From Rhodoferax sp. U11-2br (lineage in GTDB: Bacteria > Pseudomonadota > Gammaproteobacteria > Burkholderiales > Burkholderiaceae_C), in the NCBI RefSeq assembly GCF_018619435.1, contig NZ_JAHFZF010000011.1, positions 62,001-126,000 on the forward strand: 64,000 nt of DNA. Direction: 5' to 3'. Every line of letters starts with the position of its first letter. The first letter of the stretch is position 1. A program made the position numbers and the translations under genes. The notes beneath the pieces were generated by a model that saw only the letters and a list, made by a program, of their open reading frames with translations, was not told the origin of the DNA and ran no database searches. Below, piece after piece: positions 17,307 to 26,680 of the stretch.

Positions 17307-18829
17307 ACGCCGTGCACGTCACGCCCGCCCTTGCGACGTTGTTGCTGTTATCTGGGACTGTGGCTTGGGCTCAAGATGCAGCCCCCGGTGCGGCCACGCA
17401 AGCGGTATCCATCTCTACACGCGTGACAGTGAACGAAACGGTAACGGACAATGTGGCGCTCAGCGGTACCTCTGCCAAGTCTGACCAAATAACCGAAATC
17501 AGCCCAGGCATCCATGTCAATATCAATGGTGCCAGGCTCAAGACGTATTTCGATTACTCGCTGACACATGTCAATTACGCCCAGGGTACGGCGGCCAGTC
17601 GCAACCAGAACGCACTCAACACCTTTGGCACCCTCGAGGCGGTTGACAACTGGGCTTTCCTGGATTTCAGCGGCAACATCTCACAACAAACCATCTCCGC
17701 TTTTGGCACCCAGTCCAACAACAATACGACCATCAACGCCAATCGGACCGAGGTGGCCAGCTACAGCCTCTCACCCTATGTCAAGGGACGGCTCGGTGAT
17801 GCTGCCAATTACGAGGCACGTATCAGCCGCGCGGTGAGTTCTAGCGACAGTGCAACCGCCTCCGACACTGCAACCACCAACAGCGTCGTCAAGGTCAGCA
17901 ATGCATCGGCTTATCGCAGCCTGGGTTGGACAGCCGACCTGTCTCGCCAACAAGCCAGTTACAGCGCCGGACGCACCACCGAGACTGACACCTACAGTCT
18001 GGGGTTGACCTACGAGGTCTCGCCACAAGTCAAGCTGTCTGCCAATGCTGGGCAAGAATCGAACAACTACAGCAGCTTGGACAAACAAAACTACAGTACC
18101 AGCAGTGTGGGGATCAACTGGTTCCCGTCTGAGAGAACCAGCCTATCCGCACTGACCGGCAAACGTTCTTTTGGCAACACCCACAATGTGAGTCTTGAGC
18201 ATCGCAGTGCCCGCACCGTCTGGCGATTCTCCGACAGCAAAGATGTGTCAACCACGCCCAATCAGAATGGCGTGGGGACCATTGGCAACCTTTATGACTT
18301 GTTTTACAGCCAGTTGGAAGGCAGTGGACTCTCCGCTACAGAGCGGGCCCAGAGGGTCAACGCATTGCTACAGTTGTATGGTCTAAGTGCCAACACACCT
18401 GTCGTTGGGGGTTTTTTGACATCAGCGATTTCGGTGCAACGCAGCCAGAACCTGTCATTGGCCCTGTTGGGTATCCGTGACACCATCACTTTTTTGCTAT
18501 CGCGCACCGAGAGCAACCGACTGGACACCGTCACCAGCGTCGTTGACAACTTGTCCAATGGGGTCACCGTTATCCAGAACGGCTTCAGCGTCAACTACAG
18601 CCACCGTCTGACACCGGACTATTCGCTGGGTGTGTCTTTATCCCGACAAGACACGTCCGGCACCACAACAGCTGAGGAAACCACACTCAGATCGTTCCAT
18701 GTCAATATCTCCGGAAAAGTTGGCAGAAGAACAGCAGCTTCACTGGGCCTGCGCCGGGTGGTATCTGACAACGCCACCAACCCCTACACCGAAAACGCGG
18801 TGACTGGCAACCTCAATGTTCAGTTTTGA
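17303..18829 (+). CDS. PEP-CTERM-system outer-membrane protein (TIGR03016-type)
   Basis: A 508-residue protein with a signal peptide (cleavage near AWA-QD, residue 23) and repeated short Ser/Thr/Asn-rich beta-strands ending in an aromatic residue (NVQF), typical of an outer-membrane beta-barrel. Position between the BY-kinase and XrtA-associated ATPase genes matches the TIGR03016 protein found in nearly all exosortase A loci. Its exact role is unknown; it may form the route for polymer or proteins across the outer membrane. The ATGA overlap with the kinase gene shows translational coupling. Confidence 0.85.
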   Translation: MNAVHVTPALATLLLLSGTVAWAQDAAPGAATQAVSISTRVTVNETVTDNVALSGTSAKSDQITEISPGIHVNINGARLKTYFDYSLTHVNYAQGTAASRNQNALNTFGTLEAVDNWAFLDFSGNISQQTISAFGTQSNNNTTINANRTEVASYSLSPYVKGRLGDAANYEARISRAVSSSDSATASDTATTNSVVKVSNASAYRSLGWTADLSRQQASYSAGRTTETDTYSLGLTYEVSPQVKLSANAGQESNNYSSLDKQNYSTSSVGINWFPSERTSLSALTGKRSFGNTHNVSLEHRSARTVWRFSDSKDVSTTPNQNGVGTIGNLYDLFYSQLEGSGLSATERAQRVNALLQLYGLSANTPVVGGFLTSAISVQRSQNLSLALLGIRDTITFLLSRTESNRLDTVTSVVDNLSNGVTVIQNGFSVNYSHRLTPDYSLGVSLSRQDTSGTTTAEETTLRSFHVNISGKVGRRTAASLGLRRVVSDNATNPYTENAVTGNLNVQF

Positions 18830-18832
18830 CCC

Positions 18833-19942
18833 ATGTATGCAGCCTATTACGGATTAAGCAGCGAACCCTTTCAGATCAACCCTGATCCACGCTTCTATTA
18901 CGCCAGCAAACAACACAGACGCGCCAAGGCTTACCTTGAGTATGGAGTCATGCGCAACGAAGGGTTCATCGTCATCACCGGCGAAATTGGTGCAGGCAAA
19001 ACCACCGTGGTGCGCGGCCTGCTGGATGGCCTGGATGCCGACAAGGTAGTGGCTGCCAACCTGGTCACCACCCAGCTCGATGCCGAAGACACCCTGCGCA
19101 TGGTGGGTGCGGCCTTTGGCGTGCGAGTCAAGGATGTCTCCAAGTCCGACCTGTTGATGACACTCGAGGCTTTTTTGGTCAACCACACCAGCCAAGGCAA
19201 GCGCTGCCTGCTGATTGTGGATGAGGCGCAAAACCTGACCCACCGCGCCGTGGAAGAACTGCGCATGCTGTCCAACTTCCAGTATGGCCAGCAGGCCCTG
19301 CTGCAGACTTTTTTGATTGGTCAGCCCGAGTTCCGCGCCATTCTGCAGAGCCCGGGCATGCAGCAGCTGCGCCAGCGCGTCACGGCCACCTGCCATATTG
19401 GACCGCTGGACATGGCCGAGACACAAGGTTATATCGAACACCGCCTCAGATGTGCAGGTGCCAAGCCCGAACGACCCGCCTTTGATGCAGCAGCCTTCGA
19501 GGCCATCTTCAAAGCCACCAACGGCATCCCAAGGCGCATCAACCTGGTGTGTGACCGTTTGCTGCTGTCGGGTTATCTGGCCAGCAAAGAAAGCTTTGGT
19601 GTGGACGAGGTCAACGAAGTGGTCAGCGAGATCAACGACGAATCGGTCTCGATGTCCAAACCCGTCTCCACCCCCGAAGGCCCTGGCTGGACAGACTCCT
19701 TTATTTCTGATTTGTCCTCGGCCAACGCCTCCGATGCTGATCTGGCCAAGCTACAGCTTCCAGCGGGTCTGGGCCAGGCCATCTCGGGCCAGATCGCCAC
19801 CCTGAATGCCGAACAATACGACATCCGGCTGCGTCGCCTGGAAGCCAGCGCCTTGCGCCTGGAACGCATCAACCTGGAAATCCTGGTGATGCTGCAACGG
19901 CTGGTCAAGGCGGCCAGTGGCGCGCCGGACAAAGAGGCTTGA
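18833..19942 (+). CDS. XrtA-associated ATPase (TIGR03015-type, ExeA-like)
   Basis: A 369-residue AAA-type ATPase that opens MYAAYYGLSSEPFQINPDPR, as in ExeA and related proteins. Walker A is GEIGAGKTT (50-58), Walker B is LLIVDEAQN, and IPRRINLVCD is the sensor-like motif. The C-terminal 80 residues are less conserved and contain a probable coiled coil. It is an expected member of the exosortase A gene set and probably works at the inner membrane in secretion or assembly; its precise substrate is not known. It begins 3 bp after the barrel gene. Confidence 0.9.
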   Translation: MYAAYYGLSSEPFQINPDPRFYYASKQHRRAKAYLEYGVMRNEGFIVITGEIGAGKTTVVRGLLDGLDADKVVAANLVTTQLDAEDTLRMVGAAFGVRVKDVSKSDLLMTLEAFLVNHTSQGKRCLLIVDEAQNLTHRAVEELRMLSNFQYGQQALLQTFLIGQPEFRAILQSPGMQQLRQRVTATCHIGPLDMAETQGYIEHRLRCAGAKPERPAFDAAAFEAIFKATNGIPRRINLVCDRLLLSGYLASKESFGVDEVNEVVSEINDESVSMSKPVSTPEGPGWTDSFISDLSSANASDADLAKLQLPAGLGQAISGQIATLNAEQYDIRLRRLEASALRLERINLEILVMLQRLVKAASGAPDKEA

Positions 19943-19970
19943 CCCCGAGCACACCCACATAGGCCACCGC

Positions 19971-20831
19971 ATGCCAACAAGTTTGACCAACGCGATGACG
20001 ATCGATGTCGAGGACTATTTTCAGGTCTCGGCGTTTGCCCCTTACATCGCACGCACCGAGTGGGATAGCCGCGCATGCCGCGTTGAGCGCAACATCCAGA
20101 CCATCCTGGAGTTGCTGGCGCGCCACCACACCCAGGCCACCTTTTTCACGCTGGGCTGGATCGCCGAACGTTACCCCCAGCTGGTGCGACAGATTGTTGA
20201 CAACGGGCACGAACTCGCCAGCCACGGCTACGGCCACCAACGCGCCAGTGACCAGTCGCCTGAAGCCTTCTTCCACGACATTGACCGCGCCAAGAAACTG
20301 CTCGAAGACCTCTCGGGCCAGCGCATCCTGGGTTACCGGGCACCCAGCTTCTCCATCGGCAAAGGCAATCTGTGGGCCTATGACAACCTGCTGGAGGCCG
20401 GCTATCACTACAGCTCCAGTATCTATCCGATAGCGCACGACCATTACGGCATGCCGGATTCACCTCGATTTGCTTATGAAGTGCGGCCCGGACTGACCGA
20501 GATTCCGATCACCACAGTGCGCCTGTTCGATCGCAACTTCCCCTCCAGCGGCGGTGGCTACTTCAGGCTGCTGCCCTACCCGGTGACGCGCTGGCTGATC
20601 CAACGTGTCAACACCCGTGACCAACAGCCCGGCATGTTTTATTTCCACCCCTGGGAGATCGACCCTGATCAGCCCCGCGTCGCGGGCATTGACCGCAAGT
20701 CACAATTCCGCCATTACGTCAACATCGGGCACACCCAGGCCCGCTTGGATCGCCTGCTGGGTGACTTCCAATGGGGCCGGGTAGACCAGGTGTTTTTAAA
20801 CCAGATTGCGCCTTTGCCGCTGGCGGCCTGA
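19971..20831 (+). CDS. XrtA-system polysaccharide deacetylase (DUF3473 type)
   Basis: A 286-residue NodB-fold deacetylase. The N-terminal IDVEDYF motif carries the metal-binding Asp, HELASHGYGH has the two histidines, and the RAPSFSI motif follows. The C-terminal segment (FYFHPWEIDPDQPR) is the DUF3473 signature of the XrtA-associated subfamily. It has no signal peptide, as usual in this group. I chose ATG 19971, because an earlier in-frame GTG at 19917 would overlap the ATPase gene by 26 bp. It probably N-deacetylates sugars of the exopolysaccharide or a lipid-linked precursor. Confidence 0.9.
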   Translation: MPTSLTNAMTIDVEDYFQVSAFAPYIARTEWDSRACRVERNIQTILELLARHHTQATFFTLGWIAERYPQLVRQIVDNGHELASHGYGHQRASDQSPEAFFHDIDRAKKLLEDLSGQRILGYRAPSFSIGKGNLWAYDNLLEAGYHYSSSIYPIAHDHYGMPDSPRFAYEVRPGLTEIPITTVRLFDRNFPSSGGGYFRLLPYPVTRWLIQRVNTRDQQPGMFYFHPWEIDPDQPRVAGIDRKSQFRHYVNIGHTQARLDRLLGDFQWGRVDQVFLNQIAPLPLAA

Positions 20832-20838
20832 CATCGGC

Positions 20839-21879
20839 ATGGCACAGGTTAAACGTCTTCTACCCCACGACACCACCACCGCCCAGCGCTGGGATGCGTT
20901 TGTGTTGGCCTGCCCCCAGGCCACGTTTTTTCACCGGGCAGGCTGGCAAACCATCGTCACCGATGTGTTCAAACACGACAGTTATTTCTTGTATGTCGAG
21001 GACACAAACGGACAGATCGAAGGCGTGTTGCCACTGGGCCATATCCACAGCTGGCTGTTTGGCAACTCGCTGACCAGCCTGCCGTTTGCGGTCTATGGTG
21101 GCGTGGCAGCCAGCAACGAACAAGCAGCGACGACACTGGAACAGGAAGCCCAGAAAATCGCCGAAAGCCTGGGCGTGGACCACCTGGAACTTCGCCACGT
21201 GGACAACCGCCACCCCGACTGGCCGACACAAGAGCTGTATGTGACCTTCCGCAAAGAAATTCTGCAGACGGAAGAGGCCAACATGCTGGCCATACCACGA
21301 AAACAACGCGCCATGGTGCGCAAAGGCATCAAGAACGAGCTGCGCAGCGAGATCGACCCCAACGGCAATCGCTTTTTTGCGCTGTTTGCCGACAACGTGC
21401 ATCGCCATGGCACCCCGGCCTTGCCCAAGAAATACTTCCAGGCGCTCATGCAGGTGTTTGGCCCGGACTGCGAGGTGCTCACCGTGGTTGCACCCAATGG
21501 CAAACCGCTGAGCAGTGTGCTGAGTTTTTACTTCCGCGACGAGGTTCTACCCTATTACGCCGGGGATGACGAAGCCGCACGCGACCTGGCCGCCAACGAC
21601 TTCAAATACTGGGAGCTGATGCGCCGCGCCTGCGCGCGCGGGCTCAAGGTGTTTGACTACGGTCGCAGCAAAAAAGACACCGGCCCCTACGCCTTCAAAA
21701 AAAACTGGGGCTTTGAGCCAACCCAGCTGCACTACGCCTACCGCCTGTACAAGCGCGACGACATCCCGCAAAATAACCCGTCCAACGCCAAGTTCAAGCT
21801 GCTGATTAACACCTGGCGGCGTATGCCGATTGGCCTGGCCAACTGGCTGGGGCCGTTCATTGTGCGCAACCTGGCCTGA
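20839..21879 (+). CDS. FemAB-like protein of the XrtA system (TIGR03019-type)
   Basis: A 346-residue GNAT-like acyltransferase of the FemAB class. The FFHRAGWQTIVTDVFKH start and the C-terminal FDYGRSKKDTGPYAFKKNWGF block are diagnostic of the exosortase-associated FemAB family. FemAB proteins transfer aminoacyl groups to cell-wall precursors; here the acceptor is presumably a polysaccharide or its precursor, which is inferred. ATG 20839 is used; an in-frame ATG at 20806 would overlap the preceding gene by 26 bp. It lies between the deacetylase and the first glycosyltransferase genes. Confidence 0.88.
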   Translation: MAQVKRLLPHDTTTAQRWDAFVLACPQATFFHRAGWQTIVTDVFKHDSYFLYVEDTNGQIEGVLPLGHIHSWLFGNSLTSLPFAVYGGVAASNEQAATTLEQEAQKIAESLGVDHLELRHVDNRHPDWPTQELYVTFRKEILQTEEANMLAIPRKQRAMVRKGIKNELRSEIDPNGNRFFALFADNVHRHGTPALPKKYFQALMQVFGPDCEVLTVVAPNGKPLSSVLSFYFRDEVLPYYAGDDEAARDLAANDFKYWELMRRACARGLKVFDYGRSKKDTGPYAFKKNWGFEPTQLHYAYRLYKRDDIPQNNPSNAKFKLLINTWRRMPIGLANWLGPFIVRNLA

Positions 21880-21887
21880 GGCAGAGC

Positions 21888-23108
21888 ATGGGCAAGCTGC
21901 TTTACCTGGTGCATCGCCTGCCCTACCCGCCCAACAAGGGCGACAAGGTGCGCTCCTACCATCTGCTCAAACACTTGACGCAAGACCATCGGGTGTTTCT
22001 GGGCACCTTCATCGACGACCCGGCGGACGAGGCCTACCTCGACACGGTGCGCACCCTCTGCCCGGATCTGTTTGTGGCGCCCATTCACCCGCGCAGCGCC
22101 AAGTTGCGCAGTCTGGCTGGCTTGCTCACCGGGCGGTCATTGAGCCAACACTACTACCAAAACGCCGGGCTGCAACGCTGGGTGCAGCAAACACTGGCGG
22201 AGCACGACATCGACGCCGTGGTGATTTTCTCGTCAGTCATGGCGCAGTACATCCAGGTGTCGTCCAAAGTGCCGATGCTGGTGGACTTTGTGGACGTGGA
22301 CTCGGCCAAATGGACCCAATACGCGCCCGACCACCGCTGGCCGCTGTCCTGGCTGTACCGACGCGAAGGTGAACGACTGCTGGCCTTCGAGCGCAGTGTG
22401 GCCCAGCACGCCCAGCGCTCATTCTTTGTGACCGACAACGAAGCAGCCATGTTCAGGCAACTCGCGCCGGAAAGCGCTGGCACCGTCGATGCCATCAGCA
22501 ACGGGGTCGACGCCGAGTTTTTTGCCCCCGACCCGATCCGCCCTTCGCCTTTTGCTGGCACAGCTGGTCTGCCCGAGCCCATCCCTCTGGTGTTTACCGG
22601 CGCCATGGATTACTGGCCCAACATCGATGCGGTGACTTGGTTTGTGGCCGAGATGCTGCCCGGCCTGCGCCAGCAATGGCCACAGCTGTGTTTTTACATC
22701 GTTGGCCGCAGCCCGCCACCGGTCGTGCAGGCGCTGGCAGGCGCGGGCGTGGTGGTGACCGGCACGGTACCCGATGTGCGACCCTATCTGCAGCACGCAG
22801 CGGTGGTGGTCGCCCCCCTTCGGGTGGCGCGGGGCATTCAGAACAAGATTCTGGAGGCTATGGCCATGGCCCGGCCGGTGGTGGCATCTGACTCGTGTGC
22901 GCAGGCCATCCAGGCTGAGTCTGAATCCGAGTTGTTGTCCGCCTCCACCCCGGCCCATTTCGTCACCCAGATCAGTGCCTTGCTGACATCACCTGAGCGC
23001 AGTGCCCATGTGGGTGCGGCCGGGCGACAAAGGGTGCTCAGTGATTACAGTTGGTCCGCCCACCTGTCCAAAATCGACACCCATTTGAACTTGAAGGCCC
23101 ATCCATGA
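21888..23108 (+). CDS. XrtA-system glycosyltransferase (TIGR03087-type)
   Basis: A 406-residue GT-B glycosyltransferase of the GT4 type. The start (LLYLVHRLPYPPNKGDKVRSYHLLKHL) and the VVAPLRVARGIQNKILEAMAMARPVV nucleotide-sugar-binding motif place it in the PEP-CTERM-associated subfamily usually encoded directly before exosortase A. A GAGG site is present. The stop codon overlaps the exosortase start (ATGA), so the pair is translationally coupled. The sugar and linkage cannot be read from sequence. Confidence 0.9.
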   Translation: MGKLLYLVHRLPYPPNKGDKVRSYHLLKHLTQDHRVFLGTFIDDPADEAYLDTVRTLCPDLFVAPIHPRSAKLRSLAGLLTGRSLSQHYYQNAGLQRWVQQTLAEHDIDAVVIFSSVMAQYIQVSSKVPMLVDFVDVDSAKWTQYAPDHRWPLSWLYRREGERLLAFERSVAQHAQRSFFVTDNEAAMFRQLAPESAGTVDAISNGVDAEFFAPDPIRPSPFAGTAGLPEPIPLVFTGAMDYWPNIDAVTWFVAEMLPGLRQQWPQLCFYIVGRSPPPVVQALAGAGVVVTGTVPDVRPYLQHAAVVVAPLRVARGIQNKILEAMAMARPVVASDSCAQAIQAESESELLSASTPAHFVTQISALLTSPERSAHVGAAGRQRVLSDYSWSAHLSKIDTHLNLKAHP

Positions 23109-24694
23109 CCCCTGCTGTGCAACTCAAACCCCAACACCACTGGCCCCGTGCTGGTCTGTTGTTTGGCTTGCTGGCGGTCGTTTTGGTGGTGCTGTACTTC
23201 GACACCGCCAGTGCCATGGTCGGCATCTGGTGGCGCTCCGAGACCTTCACCCACGGCTTTCTGGTGCTGCCGCTGGCGCTGTGGATGGTGTGGCGTCGCC
23301 GCACACATCTGGCCCATCTGCAGCCCCAGCCCAGCGCCTGGGGCCTGATAGCACTGGTGTTGGTCGGTTTTGGCTGGCTGCTAGGTGACCTTGTCGCGGT
23401 GAATGCGCTGACACAACTGGCGTTTGTGGCCATGTTGGCGCTGCTGGTGCCAACTTTGCTGGGGCTGACGGTAGCACGTTCGCTGCTGTTCCCGCTGCTT
23501 TTCCTGTTTTTTGCGGTGCCGTTTGGCGAATTCGCCATGCCCCAGCTGATGGAATGGACCGCCGACTTCACCGTGATGGCCTTGCGCCTAAGCGGCATCC
23601 CGGTCTACCGCGAGGGTTTGCAATTTGTCATCCCCTCAGGCAATTGGTCGGTGGTGGAAGCCTGCAGCGGCGTACGTTACCTGATTGCCTCGCTCACCGT
23701 GGGCACCCTGTTTGCCTACCTGAACTACCAGTCCACAAAGCGCAGGGTGTTGTTCATCATCGTCTCGATCCTGGTCCCGGTGCTTGCCAACTGGTTGCGT
23801 GCCTACATGATCGTGATGCTGGGCCACCTGTCAGGCAACAAATTGGCCGCCGGGGTCGACCACATCATCTACGGCTGGGTGTTTTTTGGTTTTGTCATTT
23901 TGCTGATGTTTTGGATCGGTGCACGCTGGTCCGAGCCGGAGCCCAGTGTCAGCGCGGCCGACATCGACTCGGTCACCCTCAACAAACCTTTGCCAGGTGA
24001 CAACGCTGGAACACGTCCCTGGTTTGAGCTGTTTGCACTGCTGGCTGCCGTGATTCTGGCCTGGCCACTGGCCGCCCGCTGGGCGCTAGACCACAACAAC
24101 GTGACAGCCCCCGTACAGCTCTCGGCACCGGCCGAGTTGACGGCCAACTGGGTGGCGGATACCCAAACGCCCCCCATTTTTGAGCCCGCGTTTCAGAACC
24201 CGTCGGCCTATGTCAACTCCAGCTATGTCCAAGAGGAACAGCGTGTTGGTCTGTATCTCGGTTATTACCGCCAGCAAAACTACCAGCGCAAACTGGTCAG
24301 CTCCGAGAACGTGCTGGTCACCTCAAAAGACACCCAGTGGGCACAAGTGGCCGGCAACTCTCGAAGCATTCGCTTTGATAGCAACCAAGTCAATATCCGC
24401 GAGGAGGAACTGCGGAAACTCTCTGCATCTGCCAGCCCGACGGACGAGCGACTGGTGGTCTGGCAAGTCTATTGGGTCAACGGCCAGCTCACCGCCAGCC
24501 AAATGCAGGCTAAGCTGTACGGCGCGCTGCAACGCCTGCTGGGGCGTGGCGACGACTCGGCTGTTGTGATCCTCTACGCCGACAAAGGCCAAGGTGCCGA
24601 AGGTGCACAACGCCTGCAGGCTTTTGTGCAAGCCAATGGCACACGCATCATCGCGCTGCTGGAGGCCACCCAGCGCAACCACCCCACTCCCTGA
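23105..24694 (+). CDS. xrtA: Exosortase A with C-terminal EpsI domain
   Basis: A 529-residue inner-membrane cysteine protease/transpeptidase. About eight membrane helices span residues 15-275. The catalytic residues are Cys187 (VVEACSGVRYL), Arg232 (NWLRAYMIV) and His253 (GVDHIIYGW). A periplasmic EpsI domain (residues about 310-525) is fused at the C-terminus, as in most exosortase A proteins. The enzyme cleaves PEP-CTERM proteins, two of which are encoded in this window. ATG 23105 is selected because it gives the 4-bp overlap with the upstream gene. All three catalytic residues are intact. Confidence 0.95.
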   Translation: MTPAVQLKPQHHWPRAGLLFGLLAVVLVVLYFDTASAMVGIWWRSETFTHGFLVLPLALWMVWRRRTHLAHLQPQPSAWGLIALVLVGFGWLLGDLVAVNALTQLAFVAMLALLVPTLLGLTVARSLLFPLLFLFFAVPFGEFAMPQLMEWTADFTVMALRLSGIPVYREGLQFVIPSGNWSVVEACSGVRYLIASLTVGTLFAYLNYQSTKRRVLFIIVSILVPVLANWLRAYMIVMLGHLSGNKLAAGVDHIIYGWVFFGFVILLMFWIGARWSEPEPSVSAADIDSVTLNKPLPGDNAGTRPWFELFALLAAVILAWPLAARWALDHNNVTAPVQLSAPAELTANWVADTQTPPIFEPAFQNPSAYVNSSYVQEEQRVGLYLGYYRQQNYQRKLVSSENVLVTSKDTQWAQVAGNSRSIRFDSNQVNIREEELRKLSASASPTDERLVVWQVYWVNGQLTASQMQAKLYGALQRLLGRGDDSAVVILYADKGQGAEGAQRLQAFVQANGTRIIALLEATQRNHPTP

Positions 24695-24703
24695 GCAAAC
24701 CCT

Positions 24704-26611
24704 ATGTGTGGCATCGCCGGACTTTTTGACACGCGCGGCAAGCGCGAGTTTGCGCCCAAGCTGATGGAGCGCATCAACAATGTGCAGGCCCACCGCGGCC
24801 CGGACGAACTCGGCCTGCACCTGGAACCCGGTCTGGCCTTTGGTCACCGACGCCTGTCGGTGATCGACCTGTCCACCGGCCAGCAGCCGCTGTTCAACGA
24901 AGACCACAGCGTGGCCATCGTCTTCAACGGCGAGATCTACAACTACCAGGCGCTGACCACCGAACTCAAGGCGCTGGGCCATGTGTTTCGCACTCGCAGT
25001 GATACCGAGGTCATCATCCACGCCTGGGAAGCCTGGGGAGAGGACTGTGTACAACGCCTGCGCGGCATGTTTGCTTTTGCCGTGTGGGACCGCAACCAAC
25101 AGACGCTGTTCCTGGCGCGTGACCGCCTGGGCGTCAAGCCCATGTTCTACGCGCTGCTGGGTGACGGCAGCTTCATTTTTGGCTCCGAACTGAAGGTCAT
25201 CACCGCTCACCCAGCCTTTGTCCGAAGCATCGACCCGCTGGCGGTGGAGGAGTACTTTGCGCTGGGCTACGTGGCTGACCCACGCTGCATCTACACCGGT
25301 GCCCACAAACTGGCACCGGCGCATACGCTCACACTGCGCCACGGCCAGGGCCTGCCTGAGCCCAAGTCCTATTGGGACGTGAGCTTCTCACTGGACAACC
25401 GCATCAGCGGTGAGGACGCGACGCACGAGTTGCGCGCACGGCTCGACGAATCGGTGCAGTTGCGCCTGATGGCCGAGGTGCCGCTGGGAGCCTTCCTGTC
25501 CGGTGGTGTCGACTCCAGCGCCGTGGTGGCCACGATGGCCAGCGTCTCAAGCACCCAGGTGCGCACCTGCGCCATCGGTTTTGACGACCCGAAGTTCAAC
25601 GAATCGGACTTTGCCCAGCAGGTGGCCGAGCGTTACCACACCGACCACCACCTGGAAATTGTCAAAAGCGACGACTTCGACCTGATCGACACCCTGGCCA
25701 GGCTGTACGACGAACCTTTTGCCGACAGTTCCGCCATCCCGACCTACCGCGTTTGCCAGCTGGCGCGCAAACATGTCACAGTGGCCCTGTCGGGCGATGG
25801 GGGCGACGAGAGTTTTGGTGGCTACCGGCGTTACCGCCTGCACGCCGCCGAGGAACGAGCCCGCAACCTGGTGCCTCTGGGCCTGCGCCAGCCGCTTTTT
25901 GGCGCACTGGGCCACATGTTCCCCAAGTTGGACTGGGCGCCGCGCATGTTCCGCGCCAAAACCACCTTGCAAGCGCTGGCGCTGGACTCGACCCAGGCCT
26001 ATTTGCACAGCGTCTCGGTGCTACGTTCAGATGAGCGCGAGACCCTTTATTCATCAGGATTCAAGCGCACTTTGGCCGGATACCGTGCGCAGGAAGTGTT
26101 CAAGCACCACGCGGCCAAGGCCAACACCACCGACCCGCTGGCGCTGGTGCAATACCTGGACTACAAAACCTGGCTGGTCGGTGACATCAACACCAAGGTG
26201 GACCGCGCCAGCATGGCGCACTCGCTCGAAGTGCGTGAACCTCTGATGGACCATGAGCTCATCGAATGGCTGGCCACCCTGCCCAGCGAGCTCAAGATCA
26301 AGGGACAGGAAGGCAAATGGTTGCTGAAAAAGGCCTTTGAACCGAGCCTGCCCAATGATGTGTTGTACCGACCAAAGATGGGTTTTTCGGTGCCCTTGGC
26401 CAAGTGGTTACGCGGCCCGCTACGCGAGCGTTTGCAACAAGCCGTGCTGGGGCCACAACTGGAAGCCACCGGCTACTTCAATCAGGAGACACTGCAGACC
26501 ATGGTGCGCCAGCACCTGAGCGGCCAGCGCGACCACTCGGCACCGCTGTGGACCTTGCTGATGTTTGACGCATTTTTGCGGCAGGCAGCAGAGCTGCCTG
26601 ATGCTTTGTAG
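24704..26611 (+). CDS. XrtA-associated asparagine-synthase-like amidotransferase
   Basis: A 635-residue protein with an N-terminal class II glutaminase domain (MCGIAGLF; nucleophile Cys2) and a C-terminal asparagine synthase domain with the SGGVDSS ATP-binding loop near residue 266. This AsnB-like paralogue directly after exosortase A is the TIGR03108-type enzyme. It is thought to amidate a sugar carboxylate or another precursor rather than to make free asparagine; that role is inferred. All catalytic motifs appear intact. Confidence 0.92.
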   Translation: MCGIAGLFDTRGKREFAPKLMERINNVQAHRGPDELGLHLEPGLAFGHRRLSVIDLSTGQQPLFNEDHSVAIVFNGEIYNYQALTTELKALGHVFRTRSDTEVIIHAWEAWGEDCVQRLRGMFAFAVWDRNQQTLFLARDRLGVKPMFYALLGDGSFIFGSELKVITAHPAFVRSIDPLAVEEYFALGYVADPRCIYTGAHKLAPAHTLTLRHGQGLPEPKSYWDVSFSLDNRISGEDATHELRARLDESVQLRLMAEVPLGAFLSGGVDSSAVVATMASVSSTQVRTCAIGFDDPKFNESDFAQQVAERYHTDHHLEIVKSDDFDLIDTLARLYDEPFADSSAIPTYRVCQLARKHVTVALSGDGGDESFGGYRRYRLHAAEERARNLVPLGLRQPLFGALGHMFPKLDWAPRMFRAKTTLQALALDSTQAYLHSVSVLRSDERETLYSSGFKRTLAGYRAQEVFKHHAAKANTTDPLALVQYLDYKTWLVGDINTKVDRASMAHSLEVREPLMDHELIEWLATLPSELKIKGQEGKWLLKKAFEPSLPNDVLYRPKMGFSVPLAKWLRGPLRERLQQAVLGPQLEATGYFNQETLQTMVRQHLSGQRDHSAPLWTLLMFDAFLRQAAELPDAL

Positions 26612-26680
26612 CCAGGCAGGTCTTGAACCATTATAAAACATGGGTACGTTGCTATTGAATTAAAAGTATTCGATCTTAGT